A stretch of DNA of 64,000 nucleotides from an uncultured Lachnospiraceae bacterium (GCA_910587715.1 CAJUMV010000018.1:1-64000); one strand, 5' to 3'. Counted from the first letter of the stretch, positions 42,821 through 51,074 are shown. A program made the numbers and translations. The notes: generated from the letters alone by a model not told the origin.

Positions 42821-42839
42821 CCCCCTGCTATGCAGGGGG
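42821..42839 (+). terminator. IS200 left-end hairpin
   Basis: CCCCCTGC and GCAGGGGG pair perfectly around TAT. In IS200-type elements such a hairpin near the left end blocks read-through transcription into tnpA and/or serves as the transposase recognition structure. Which role applies here is inferred. Confidence 0.65.
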
Positions 42840-42864
42840 AGGGCAAATCTTTAGATAAAAGAAA

Positions 42865-42918
42865 CTCCTGTGTTAGTATAAAAGTAGGTCTGCAAACCAC
42901 AAAAATACAACACAGGAG
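42865..42918 (+). promoter_or_regulatory. hairpin sequestering the tnpA ribosome site
   Basis: CTCCTGTGTT (42865-42874) is fully complementary to AACACAGGAG (42909-42918), which contains the Shine-Dalgarno sequence of tnpA. In a transcript the site would be hidden, the known self-limiting mechanism of IS200. Confidence 0.8.
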
Positions 42919-42927
42919 GTGCCCAAG

Positions 42928-43335
42928 ATGGACACAACAAATAGTTTAGCCCATACAAAATGGGAATGCAAGTACCATATCGTTTTTGCACCAAAGTACC
43001 GCAGACAGGTGATATACAAAGACATCAAGGCAGACGTAGGACAGATACTGGGAGCGTTATGCCGCAGAAAAGGAATAGAGATCATAGAAGCAGAATGCTG
43101 CCCGGATCATATCCACATGTTGGTAAGGATACCGCCCAAATACTCGGTATCAGAAATTGTAGGATACCTGAAAGGGAAGAGTTCCCTCATGATATTTGAG
43201 AAGCATGCGAACCTGAAATATAAGTATGGTAACCGTCATTTCTGGTGTAGAGGGTATTATGTGGATACTGTGGGGAAGAACACAGCTGCGATCAAAACGT
43301 ATATCCAGAATCAGCTGAAAGAAGATTTAGAATAG
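42928..43335 (+). CDS. tnpA: IS200/IS605 family transposase TnpA, slightly truncated by an amber stop
   Basis: Y1 HUH transposase of 135 residues acting on single-stranded DNA. The HUH motif is in CCPDHIHMLVRIPP, the catalytic Tyr lies in the C-terminal helix after FWCRGYYVDTVGKNTAAIKTYI, and the N-terminal WECKYHIVFAPKYRRQ is standard. The start ATG at 42928 follows CAGGAGGTGCCCAAG. After the TAG at 43333 the same frame continues DQMSLVEYIDPFTGEPVKKNKK (here split by context) to a TAA near 43404, matching the usual C-terminal tail of relatives. So the tail of about 20 residues is cut off; the catalytic Tyr is retained. Confidence 0.9.
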   Translation: MDTTNSLAHTKWECKYHIVFAPKYRRQVIYKDIKADVGQILGALCRRKGIEIIEAECCPDHIHMLVRIPPKYSVSEIVGYLKGKSSLMIFEKHANLKYKYGNRHFWCRGYYVDTVGKNTAAIKTYIQNQLKEDLE

Positions 43336-43404
43336 GACCAGATGTCTTTAGTAGAATATATCGACCCGTTTACGGGTGAGCCGGTAAAGAAAAACAAGAA
43401 ATAA

Positions 43405-43616
43405 GCCACTTGGAGTGGCAGTAGGGAATCAAAGCAAACCAGCAAGCCCCTTATGGGGCGGCGCCGGTAGAAGGAAGCACTGAAAGAGCCCCTGAAGGGG
43501 GCAGCTGAGAATGTGGTGCAGTTGGCAGACCATCAGTGCGCCTTCCGGGCGCAAGCAGGTAATAGCCCCTTATAGGGGCAGAACAGGCTACCGGCTAAGT
43601 CGGCAGTCCTGACTGT
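43405..43616 (+). ncRNA. candidate structured RNA or folded right end of the IS200 element
   Basis: A 210-nt stretch after tnpA can fold into an ordered structure. Hairpins are GCCACT/AGTGGC (43405-43419), GCCCC/GGGGC (43446-43459), GCCCCT/GGGGGC (43488-43502), GCC/GGC-rich 43540-43550 and GCCCCT/AGGGGC (43565-43579). Long-range pairings close them: GCCGGTAG (43463-43470) with CTACCGGC (43588-43595), and inside it GCACTGA (43477-43483) with TCAGTGC (43533-43539). No open frame of note is present. It could be the transposition right end, a relic of a TnpB-associated guide RNA, or an independent RNA. No known family was recognised. Confidence 0.5.
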
Positions 43617-43630
43617 GAAAGGAGCAATAT

Positions 43631-45022
43631 ATGCAAGTTAATAATAATACTACCTATTCAAATATGCCAGAAGTAAAACAAAGAGAAAAGAGGGAAATAA
43701 CTATAAATATAAATGAAAAGAAAGAGGGAAAAGTTTTTTCTTCTGGGCAAGGTAGGCAAGCGTATACAAATTATACGAGAGAAGCTCTTGTGAAAGACGA
43801 AGAAAAGAACCTAACTACATTTCCTCAGTTTAGCGTTTTATCGAAATATGAAAAGTATTTCAAAGTATTAAATGACCATTATACAAAGGTGAATGAAGAA
43901 AATAAGAAATTTGCCAATCCCAGACGGCATATTCACGACAAATACTTCAATACAAAATCACCTTATTATGTAAAAGGTTTGACAAAAGCAGAGCGCGAAA
44001 TTTGCGAAAACGCAGAACTATGTGTTTTACGGGGAGAGGCACCCGCACTATGTGCGAATGATCCGGTTATCCGTAAAAATTTCGGTGGATGTAATATGTT
44101 TGTGGAGGGTATGGAATGGAATCAGGAGATTCGAAATGAAATGAATGATGCAATCCATCAATTGTTTCAGGAAAATGGAATTGTAATCCCTGAAGATGTT
44201 GATCTGCAATTTACAGTCGATCCCTATGATTTTTTTATTCATGTGAGCGGAGTAAATGGGGAATTAGCACGTAGGATAGAGGTAGCACTTAACCAAGGGG
44301 AAAATGGTTACTACTTGTATGAGCATATTTCTTTCTGCGATCCGGTAGAGTATGGCGGGGAGGAACCTGAACAATATATAGCAGGAGATAAGGAAAAGAT
44401 GGTAGTTTATCATCTGGTAAATCGGATGACAGGCTTGGATATCAGAGAACTCGAAAATAAGGATGGGAAATTTTATACTCCGGATGGAAAAGATCTGTGG
44501 GAGGTATTAAAAGAAAAATATAAGGAGATGGCGGCGGATGGCAGCGTAGATGCTTCCAGTTTAAACAGTTATGCGGCGGCATATCGGAGAGTCGCCACAG
44601 CAGGATGGGAAAGGACATCTGACTGCAACTTGACAATCGGTTATAAGGACGGTTCTTTGTATGATCTTGATACATCATACGGCTATGGTTTTGGACAGAC
44701 TGCATGGCAGAACAGGGTGAGAAACTGGTATGAAGGAATCAAAGAGGAATATATGCGGGAACGTGAGGAAGAACTAAAAAGAGAGGGAAACGTTACTTCA
44801 AAGTTTGAAATGCGAGTGAAGGAAACAGAGGATTATATGAAAGAAACGTTTGGAGAGGGAAGTGAGAACGATTCAAGGAGAGTGGAGGTTCAGTTGGGTT
44901 CAAATCTTCCTGTGTTTTTGGAAGTGCTGGAACGCTTGAAGAAAGAGGGAATGGTTGTGCTTCTTTCGAACAGAATTCTTAATCTTCATGGGGAGATTTC
45001 AGGATTTGATTTTAGAGCATAA
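43631..45022 (+). CDS. 463-residue protein of unknown function (possibly DUF4885-like), no signal peptide
   Basis: The N-terminus MQVNNNTTYSNMPEV is polar and lacks a signal peptide or membrane segment; it resembles the starts of four other genes in this cluster. The body (80-400) is a mixed fold with KYFNTKSPYYVKGLTKAERE, VDPYDFFIHVSGVNGELARRIE and EYMREREEELKREG. I suspect similarity to DUF4885 proteins of Firmicutes, but cannot confirm it. RBS GAAAGGAGCAATAT. The stop codon is followed without a gap by the 3' fragment of another cluster gene, so a deletion or recombination joined them. IS200 lies immediately upstream. Confidence 0.55.
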   Translation: MQVNNNTTYSNMPEVKQREKREITININEKKEGKVFSSGQGRQAYTNYTREALVKDEEKNLTTFPQFSVLSKYEKYFKVLNDHYTKVNEENKKFANPRRHIHDKYFNTKSPYYVKGLTKAEREICENAELCVLRGEAPALCANDPVIRKNFGGCNMFVEGMEWNQEIRNEMNDAIHQLFQENGIVIPEDVDLQFTVDPYDFFIHVSGVNGELARRIEVALNQGENGYYLYEHISFCDPVEYGGEEPEQYIAGDKEKMVVYHLVNRMTGLDIRELENKDGKFYTPDGKDLWEVLKEKYKEMAADGSVDASSLNSYAAAYRRVATAGWERTSDCNLTIGYKDGSLYDLDTSYGYGFGQTAWQNRVRNWYEGIKEEYMREREEELKREGNVTSKFEMRVKETEDYMKETFGEGSENDSRRVEVQLGSNLPVFLEVLERLKKEGMVVLLSNRILNLHGEISGFDFRA

Positions 45023-45024
45023 AT

Positions 45025-45432
45025 CTGGCTGAGAACGCATACCAATATGCTACGGACGTGCAGGAGGTAAAGCGTTACCTGAAAGGCGTTACCGGACAGG
45101 ATGTCTCCTTGAAGAATCTTTATATGCTGCCTGACGGGAACATTGGCGGTCTGCCCGGCAAGGCGGATAAACTGATCAACCATACAAAGGATAATGTTAA
45201 GGTCGATCAGATGCGGGATGCCCTCAGAAATATCATAGGAAATATCGGGGTGAGCGGCGATGTGGGGATTCCCGATTTCACGTCACAGTTCCAGTTTAAA
45301 GACGGGGCGTTTTCTGTTGTGGACAGCGGTTTTGCGGTGGATATGGGAGCGCTTGATGCGCGGCTGACACCACACTACTCCGGCAATATGTATTCTGATA
45401 TGTATAGGTACAGATTTAAAAAGGTGTTATGA
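45025..45432 (+). pseudogene. 3' fragment of the 520-residue cluster protein gene
   Basis: The frame reads LAENAYQYATDVQEVKRYLKG through to RYRFKKVL and matches the last about 135 residues of the intact protein at 48832-50394 closely. There is no start or ribosome site of its own, and similarity begins right at the stop codon of the preceding gene. It is the remnant of a duplicated copy whose first three quarters were lost. Similarity continues for about 60 bp past the stop in both copies (from 45431 and 50395). Confidence 0.85.
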
Positions 45433-45583
45433 TTCATATGAGGATAATGCTAAACAGTGAACATGTTGGAAATCGAACCATTCAGCTAAGCATATGATTA
45501 TATGTGTGAGAAAGGGGGTTAATCAGATTTAATCAATAATAAGAAAAATAACACAACATATGTATATGCGTGGCTGATTAGAT

Positions 45584-45813
45584 ATTTTTAATAACTAGGC
45601 GATTGCGAAACGCAGTGCAGAAGCTGTGGACGTTGTGCACATTGTATATTCCAACGCAGACCCGCTTTCGCTTCGCAAAAAGCGCAGCGGTACTAAGCTC
45701 GAAAGAACCTCGCTAAGTACCGGCGCATTTTGAGAGTCTGCTTATAGATTATACAATATGCACAACGAATCAAGAGTAAAGAAGCGTTTCGCAATTACCT
45801 AATTTTTAATAAC
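45584..45813. mobile_element. MITE-like element with 12-bp target duplication
   Basis: A 206-bp element (45596-45801) with terminal inverted repeats TAGGCGATTGCGAAACGC / GCGTTTCGCAATTACCTA (16 of 18 matching) is flanked by an exact 12-bp direct repeat ATTTTTAATAAC (45584-45595 and 45802-45813). Inside are nested inverted repeats: GTTGTGCACATTGTATA with TATACAATATGCACAAC, GCAGAC with GTCTGC, and GGTACTAAGC with GCTAAGTACC. It contains no gene. The flanking duplication is strong evidence for transposition by a trans-acting transposase. Confidence 0.75.
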
Positions 45814-45834
45814 AGCAGAAAGGATGAATGAAAA

Positions 45835-46302
45835 ATGAAAAAATTTAAAAAGTTATTAAGCGTTATGCTGCTTGGCGCGTTGCTGGCTGCCAATGTTATT
45901 CCTGTAAGTGCTGCGGAAGTACAACCGCTTGCGGCAGCTCCCGCTTTGACGCAGTTCTATGTGAATTCCGTGTCCTCTGAAAAAGGCGGAACAGAGACTA
46001 TAGAACGTTCGGGATCATTTGCACAGGTTGGTACAAGATTGGATCATGGCGGAACTTGGCTGGAAGTTGAGACAGTTGAGATTGGATATGCAAAGACACG
46101 GTCGGCCACTTTTAATAATGTTAATATGACCTTGAAAACTAAAAGAGCAATAGACCTTGACAATGATCGTATAATCGATGGGTGGGCCTGTGTTTGGAGA
46201 TATGAGAACAGCTATGGCTTTGAAGCGGGAACATTTAAGGCAAGTTCAAAATCAGCAAATTCGCCATGGAATACAATGAATATAACTTTTTATATACATT
46301 AA
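45835..46302 (+). CDS. secreted DUF4879-like protein
   Basis: Protein of 155 residues with a Sec signal peptide (KKLLSVMLLGALLAANVIPVS, cleavage near SAA). The mature part follows the DUF4879 pattern seen in small secreted proteins such as B. subtilis YolA: LTQFYVNSVSSEKGGTETI, then DHGGTWLEVETVEIGYA, a small beta domain, and YENSYGFEAGTFKASSKS with a final hydrophobic strand. Function is unknown for the family; antibacterial or phage-related roles have been suggested. RBS AGAAAGGATGAATGAAAA. The MITE inserted just upstream has probably separated it from its original promoter. A 3' remnant of a second copy is at 50446. Confidence 0.65.
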   Translation: MKKFKKLLSVMLLGALLAANVIPVSAAEVQPLAAAPALTQFYVNSVSSEKGGTETIERSGSFAQVGTRLDHGGTWLEVETVEIGYAKTRSATFNNVNMTLKTKRAIDLDNDRIIDGWACVWRYENSYGFEAGTFKASSKSANSPWNTMNITFYIH

Positions 46303-46322
46303 GTCATATGGAGGGAGAATAG

Positions 46323-46850
46323 ATGCAGGTTAATTCCAATTACCAGCAAAATATAGGCGCATACGAAAATAAGCGAAAAAGTAGTAAAACTCCTACATTT
46401 GCACAATGTGTAACGGAAAAAGAGGAAGAGCGGATTCAGAGAGTGCCAACAGCAGATTTTGAGGAACGTGTGTTACAAAATGCCGGACCGAATGCTCCAC
46501 AATCTGTAAAAGATGCTTGGATTGAGACGGTAAAAGAAGTCGGAGTAAACGGACTGGGTGAAACCAAGAATGGAAGGACGCATATAACAGATATGCATAT
46601 GCAGCAAATTATAGCCAATTATTATGGATTGCTACATAGTGATGATATTTTGGGTGAATCCGTAGAGTCAGCAATTCGGGCTACTCAAAAAGCTTTATAT
46701 GATTTTGACCATCCTCTGGAACCTAATCGGGTTATAAGTATGGAAGAACGACAGGCACTTGTAAAGGAAAGGCAGTTTTATGTGTCTTTTCTGGAAAAAT
46801 TGGAAAAGCTGCTGACAGGGAATAAGGAGCAAGATGTACTGCTGTGTTAA
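46323..46850 (+). CDS. signal-less cluster protein, 175 residues, copy A
   Basis: Soluble protein with a disordered N-terminal 35 residues (MQVNSNYQQNIGAYENK) and a helical body. Conserved features with its paralogues at 47030 and 50559 are SVKDAWIETVKE, the HITDMHMQQIIANYYG helix, DILGESVESAIRATQKALYDFDHPL and KERQFYVSFLEKLEKLL. Copy 50559 is nearly identical; 47030 is a distant relative. No signal peptide. RBS ATGGAGGGAGAATAG. Function unrecognised. Sits 20 bp after the DUF4879 gene, and this pair order is repeated at 50446-51074. Confidence 0.65.
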   Translation: MQVNSNYQQNIGAYENKRKSSKTPTFAQCVTEKEEERIQRVPTADFEERVLQNAGPNAPQSVKDAWIETVKEVGVNGLGETKNGRTHITDMHMQQIIANYYGLLHSDDILGESVESAIRATQKALYDFDHPLEPNRVISMEERQALVKERQFYVSFLEKLEKLLTGNKEQDVLLC

Positions 46851-46882
46851 AGTTAAAGGAAAAATATGATTGCAAATCAGTT

Positions 46883-46984
46883 AAACCAGTGAGACTTTTC
46901 GTTTCACTGGTTTTAACTTTATGAGGCAAGATGAAACTTTTCAACACCCTGATTCGTATTCCGTATAGAGGCGTATAATACGAT
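46883..46984 (+). repeat. intergenic terminator-plus-leader block, copy 1
   Basis: First part: terminator hairpin AAACCAGTGA/TCACTGGTTT (46883-46913) with T-rich tail. Second part (46929-46984): a conserved stretch beginning AGATGAAACTTTTCAACACC and containing CCGTATAGAGG. The second part recurs at 48717-48773 and 51069-51124, each time 45-60 bp before a cluster gene, so it probably contains a promoter or leader. The sigma class is not clear. Confidence 0.6.
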
Positions 46985-47029
46985 GAGCAAAAATAATAAA
47001 TGTGTCCCAGATGAGTCAAGGAGGAGATT

Positions 47030-47566
47030 ATGCAGATTAGCAATAATTACAGTGCATCATATATGGCTTCTGTGAATAAAGGCAGACAAAACATAGCAGA
47101 TAACGAAAAACGCTCTTTTTCTGATGTTGCAGTTATGAAAACAAAAGAAGCAGATAATCGAGAAGTACAAAAAAAGAGCTCGGCTATTTTGGATTCAATT
47201 GGGTCTCGGACACCGGAAGAAGTGAAGCAGGCATGGATGGAAGCGGAGGAAGAAACTGATGCATTTTTTACAGTCTATGGTCTTTATATCAGCAAAGACG
47301 GCAAGCACGCGCACATGACCCAGATGGGGATAGACCGTTTTGTCAGATGGTATAGGGGTGAATTTAATCAGGATGATCTTTTAGGAAATTCTGTGGAAAG
47401 CGCGATTAAGGCGGTAAATAAGTGGATATATGACGTGGCTCATCCTCTTGCCGGCTCGCCGGCGAGAAGCAGGGAAGACCAGCAGCTAATTATGAAAGAA
47501 AGGGAATTTTATGAAGTGTTCCTTGATAAGCTGCTACGGCTTTCTAAGAAAATACCAGAAACTTAA
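47030..47566 (+). CDS. signal-less cluster protein, 178 residues, divergent paralogue
   Basis: The N-terminus MQISNNYSASYMASVNKG has the same polar character as its neighbours. The body aligns with the 175-residue paralogues: TPEEVKQAWMEAEEET, HAHMTQMGIDRFVRWYRGEF, DDLLGNSVESAIKAVNKWIYDVAHPL and MKEREFYEVFLDKLLRL. Identity is low, but motif order and length are the same. RBS AAGGAGGAGATT. It forms a pair with the 347-residue gene 40 bp downstream. No function known. Confidence 0.6.
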   Translation: MQISNNYSASYMASVNKGRQNIADNEKRSFSDVAVMKTKEADNREVQKKSSAILDSIGSRTPEEVKQAWMEAEEETDAFFTVYGLYISKDGKHAHMTQMGIDRFVRWYRGEFNQDDLLGNSVESAIKAVNKWIYDVAHPLAGSPARSREDQQLIMKEREFYEVFLDKLLRLSKKIPET

Positions 47567-47606
47567 TAACAAAAATAAAAGGAAATTCTGACGGGAGGTT
47601 AATCAT

Positions 47607-48650
47607 ATGGATTCTGCGATTTTGCATATTGGAGAAAATACAACAGATATTAATCTGGCAACAAGCAGCGATTACTGGGCTTATCGGGAAAGAATGGTGC
47701 AGGCAGAGTCAGGGAAAGTGTTTCATAAAAAAACGTGGGATTCTTTTGAAAAAGCCAGAGATATCTACGAAGGCGTATGCGGTTGCTATCCCAATTATCA
47801 GGTTGTGAAGGGAATGCCGTTAAGCGTGTTTGGCGATAAATTCGGGCATAATATGGGGGATTCCATATATAACTGTATGACGGATTTTTATGCCGGAAAG
47901 ATTAGCGAAAGCGATGTGAAAGATTATATGGAAGAATGTTGTGTTTCCATGAGGATATATCAGACACAGCAATGTCATACATCTGGGTATAATGAAACGG
48001 ACAATCAGTCGATTGTGGGTCAGGTGTACGAAGTTTTTGCAAAAATGAACGCAAGAGCTGCCCTGAATGCGAATTATAATGAAGGATTGGCTGAAAATCA
48101 AGCGTATGGCGGCAGAACGGATGATTGGGTTTACTACAATTCAGATTATTATTATCAATGTGAGGAAACGAAAGAGCTGCTGCGGGAGGCGGCCGGGTAT
48201 GTGACAAATCAGTGGGAGATTCCGGCTATTGACTCGGAAGAAATAGAGAAAAATACAGTATATACATTAGATGGAAAGTTAGACTTTAATAGCTGCTGGA
48301 ATTGGGAATATAGAAATCAGGCGGGTAGAGGCAGCATGGAGGATGAATTGGAGACTCCACCTAACGATTTTAAGTTTTTTTATAAACAGAATTCTTTTAA
48401 TGGTACTTTATGGGTATCTATGAATGGAGAACGAAAGGATATAAATGTTCCGTTTTCTATATCTCAAACGGACAGTTTAAAGGGACAGATTTATCGGGTA
48501 TATGACTTGTTAGATGATGATTTTAAGGCGGAAGGTGATAATAAGAAATATAGCCGCTTTTTAAACGGACTTACAGTGTTTATGAGACAGTATGCTCTTG
48601 GCAGCGGAATCAATGATATATTTGGTAATCATGTCCCGCGCTTTGAATAA
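47607..48650 (+). CDS. 347-residue protein of unknown function, no signal peptide
   Basis: Soluble, Tyr/Asn/Cys-rich protein. No signal peptide or membrane helix. Visible segments are GVCGCYPNYQVVKGMPLSV, KDYMEECCVSMRIYQTQQC, a Tyr-rich patch WVYYNSDYYYQCEE and a C-terminal beta/helix part with FNGTLWVSMNGERKDINVPF and LNGLTVFMRQYALGSG. Not recognised. Many Cys residues are unusual for this neighbourhood. RBS GACGGGAGGTTAATCAT. Ends in front of copy 2 of the intergenic block. Probably coexpressed with the 178-residue gene. Confidence 0.55.
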   Translation: MDSAILHIGENTTDINLATSSDYWAYRERMVQAESGKVFHKKTWDSFEKARDIYEGVCGCYPNYQVVKGMPLSVFGDKFGHNMGDSIYNCMTDFYAGKISESDVKDYMEECCVSMRIYQTQQCHTSGYNETDNQSIVGQVYEVFAKMNARAALNANYNEGLAENQAYGGRTDDWVYYNSDYYYQCEETKELLREAAGYVTNQWEIPAIDSEEIEKNTVYTLDGKLDFNSCWNWEYRNQAGRGSMEDELETPPNDFKFFYKQNSFNGTLWVSMNGERKDINVPFSISQTDSLKGQIYRVYDLLDDDFKAEGDNKKYSRFLNGLTVFMRQYALGSGINDIFGNHVPRFE

Positions 48651-48671
48651 TCGGGTATTGCAGATTGGTTG

Positions 48672-48773
48672 AACCAGTGAGACTTTTTGTTTCACTGGTT
48701 TTAATTTTATGAGGGAAGATGAAACTTTTCAACACGCTGATTCGTGTTCCATATAGAGGCGCTCAATACCGAT
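48672..48773 (+). repeat. intergenic terminator-plus-leader block, copy 2
   Basis: Hairpin AACCAGTGA/TCACTGGTT (48672-48700) with T-rich tail, then the conserved stretch 48717-48773 containing TTCCATATAGAGGCG. Same layout as copy 1. Confidence 0.6.
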
Positions 48774-48831
48774 TATTAAATGAAAAAAAGATTTATTCAG
48801 ACAGAGGTGTTAATACGGGAGGATTCTAAGA

Positions 48832-50394
48832 ATGAGCATAAGCAATGTAAATGAGCAAGGCTCTGCATGGGGAGCGGCTTTCGGTAAAAGACCGATATTC
48901 TTTATGTCAAGAAAAGAAATGGATGCTTGTGTCGACGCGAACGGGGTAATACATAAGAACAAGCTTAAGAACGTGGAACTGCGGGAGGATACCTGCACCC
49001 TCAGCAGCAACGATACTTACCGCAGACCGAACACTACCTATGAAGTCTATGACAAGGATAAGGGCAGCGCGTTTCTTGACTTGAACTTTCTGATTAAGGA
49101 TGAGACCAGCAGCCTGAAAGGAAGCCTCAGCGATAAAAAGGATGTGGATTTCTATAACTTCACTATACCATTTTTGAACTTCCAGCGGAATTACTTTGGC
49201 GTCGAGGCTTATATAGATATGCCGGAGGGCTGCGATTACGACCTTACCCTGTATGACGAGTATGGAAACCAGGTAGGGAAGGCGGAGTGGGACGGTGAGG
49301 GACGAAAAAAACTGACAGTTCCTAATTGGGATATCGATACCAACCAATACTGCCTCAAGGTAGAAAACGGAAACGGGGAAGAAGTGTCTCCGGATGATTT
49401 TTACAGGATTAGTTTTCATGTCTACGAAAATAGGGAGCATGAAAAGACGGATGCTGTCAGGGAAGCATATGGAAATCTGTACAGTGCATACAACCGGAAG
49501 GATGAAAACTGGCGGGATTATCTTGATGCATATAATGCAGTTCTGCGGGAGACGGAGCAGAATTACGAAAAAGAGTTGGAGCAGCTTCACCAGAAGCAGT
49601 TCGACAGCCTGCCGGAAGAAAAGAAGTATAAGGGTGAGCGCGCGGTGGAGGAACTGCTGCAGGATTTGGCGGAGGGGAAGGAGTTAAGCGAGGCGGAGCG
49701 GGAGTATGTGAAGATCTTTGCCAATCTGAAAGGCGCGGAAAAGGCACAGCAGAAAGCGGAATTGGAAAACAGCTTTTCGGATGCGTTTGTAAAAGAGCTG
49801 GAAAGTATGGGCATTTTCCGTGAGGACATAGAAGGGATGCAGGTACGGATTGGAAGCAATGGAACGGTAACCGTGGACGGGATAGAGGACGAGGCTGTCC
49901 GAACACAGGTGGAGAAGTTGGTGGAAAAAAAGTACAGCGACAAGATGTACCAGTATTACATAGGGATTGCGGACAGTGTGGGGAATCTGCCCTACAACGC
50001 ATACCAATACGCCACAGATATACAGGAGGTGCGGCGCTATCTGAAAGGAGTCACGGGAGAAGATATTTCGCTGGAAAATCTTTATATGATGCCTGACGGA
50101 AAGATTGGCGGGCTGCCGAAAAAGGCGGATAACCTGATTAACAATACGAAGAACAATGCCAAAACAGAACAGATGAGAGAGGCGCTGAGGAATATCATAG
50201 GGAATATTAAGATAAGCGGCGATTTGGGGATTCCCGATTTCACTTCGCAATTCTGCTTCCAAGACGGGGCGTTTTCTGTCGTGGATAGCGGTTTTGCGGT
50301 AAATATAGTCGCGCTGGACGGGCGGCTGACACCCCGGTCATCCGGCGATATGTATTCTGATATATATAGGTACAGATTTAAGAAGGTGTTGTGA
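48832..50394 (+). CDS. 520-residue cluster protein with PPC-like domain, no signal peptide
   Basis: The N-terminus MSISNVNEQGSAWGAAFGKR is polar and not a signal peptide. Residues about 95-205 look like a PPC-type beta domain (KKDVDFYNFTIPFLNF, then EGCDYDLTLYDEYGNQVGKA). PPC domains normally act outside the cell. Residues 205-330 are strongly helical and charged (possible coiled coil). The last 135 residues are shared with the fragment at 45025-45432: NAYQYATDIQEVRRYLKGVTG, PDFTSQFCFQDGAFSVVDSGFA and RYRFKKVL. The combination of an exported-type domain with no Sec signal suggests another export route. RBS ACGGGAGGATTCTAAGA. Confidence 0.6.
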   Translation: MSISNVNEQGSAWGAAFGKRPIFFMSRKEMDACVDANGVIHKNKLKNVELREDTCTLSSNDTYRRPNTTYEVYDKDKGSAFLDLNFLIKDETSSLKGSLSDKKDVDFYNFTIPFLNFQRNYFGVEAYIDMPEGCDYDLTLYDEYGNQVGKAEWDGEGRKKLTVPNWDIDTNQYCLKVENGNGEEVSPDDFYRISFHVYENREHEKTDAVREAYGNLYSAYNRKDENWRDYLDAYNAVLRETEQNYEKELEQLHQKQFDSLPEEKKYKGERAVEELLQDLAEGKELSEAEREYVKIFANLKGAEKAQQKAELENSFSDAFVKELESMGIFREDIEGMQVRIGSNGTVTVDGIEDEAVRTQVEKLVEKKYSDKMYQYYIGIADSVGNLPYNAYQYATDIQEVRRYLKGVTGEDISLENLYMMPDGKIGGLPKKADNLINNTKNNAKTEQMREALRNIIGNIKISGDLGIPDFTSQFCFQDGAFSVVDSGFAVNIVALDGRLTPRSSGDMYSDIYRYRFKKVL

Positions 50395-50445
50395 TTCATA
50401 TGAGGATAAAGCTAAACGGTGAACATGCTGGAAATCGAACCATGC

Positions 50446-50538
50446 AGTTATGGCGTTGAAGCTGGAACATTTAAGGCACGTTCAAAATCAGCAAATTCGC
50501 TATGGAATATAAAGGATATAACTTTTTATATACATTAA
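50446..50538 (+). pseudogene. 3' remnant of a second DUF4879-like gene
   Basis: The frame reads SYGVEAGTFKARSKSANS to DITFYIH and matches the last 30 residues of the protein at 45835-46302. The sequence after the stop (AAGTCATATGGAGGGAGAATAG) is the same before both following 175/171-residue genes. This shows a duplicated block with loss of most of this gene. Confidence 0.85.
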
Positions 50539-50558
50539 GTCATATGGAGGGAGAATAG

Positions 50559-51074
50559 ATGCAGGTTAATTCTAATTATCAGCAGAATATCATATCATAC
50601 GAAAATAAGCAGAAAAGTAACGGGACTTCTACATTTGCACAATATGTAGCTGAAAAGAATGAAGATCGGCTTCGAAATGAAGCGTCAACGGATTTTGAGG
50701 AACGTGTGCTACAGAGTGCCGGACCGAATGCTCCACAATCTGTAAAAGATGCTTGGATGGAGACGGTGAAAGAAGTTGGAGTAAACGGATTGGGTGAAAC
50801 TAAGAACGGGCGGACTCATATAACAGATATGCACATACAGCAAATTATAGCCCACTATTACGGATTGTCGAATAGTACGGACATTTTGGGTAATTCCGTA
50901 GAGTCAGCAATTCGGGCTACACAAAAAGCTTTATATGATTTTGACCATCCTCTGGAACCTAATCGGGTTATAAGTATGGAAGAACAACAGGCACTTGTAA
51001 AGGAAAGGCAGTTTTATGTATCTTTTCTGGAGAAATTGGAAAAACTGCTGACAGAGAATACGGAACTAAGATGA
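50559..51074 (+). CDS. signal-less cluster protein, 171 residues, copy B
   Basis: Near-duplicate of the protein at 46323: MQVNSNYQQNIISYENK start, identical AGPNAPQSVKDAW and ESAIRATQKALYDFDHPLEP blocks. The last residues differ (TENTELR) because the stop codon lies inside the third intergenic block, whose terminator half is missing. RBS ATGGAGGGAGAATAG as in copy A. Differences concentrate in the disordered N-terminal 40 residues. Confidence 0.65.
   Translation: MQVNSNYQQNIISYENKQKSNGTSTFAQYVAEKNEDRLRNEASTDFEERVLQSAGPNAPQSVKDAWMETVKEVGVNGLGETKNGRTHITDMHIQQIIAHYYGLSNSTDILGNSVESAIRATQKALYDFDHPLEPNRVISMEEQQALVKERQFYVSFLEKLEKLLTENTELR

Larger units (their letters stand above)
42821..43620 (+). 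mobile_element. IS200/IS605-type insertion sequence (tnpA only)
   Basis: The element begins with a strong hairpin (42821-42839), a second ribosome-site-hiding hairpin, the Y1 transposase gene and a strongly folded 3' region. No tnpB is present. The ends of this family have no terminal inverted repeats or target duplication, so the boundaries are estimates: left end near the first hairpin, right end somewhere before the ATG at 43631. Confidence 0.75.

Noticed and set aside
43405..43616. Group I intron of an IStron, or c-di-GMP riboswitch, in the folded region after tnpA
   Set aside because: The conserved core sequences of group I introns and of the GEMM riboswitch are not present; a few short matches (GCAAACC, CCGGTAG) are in the wrong order.
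46883..46984. Flagellar sigma-D promoter in the conserved leader blocks
   Set aside because: CCGTATA resembles the -10, but the only TAAA/GAAA-like -35 is about 23 bp away, too far.
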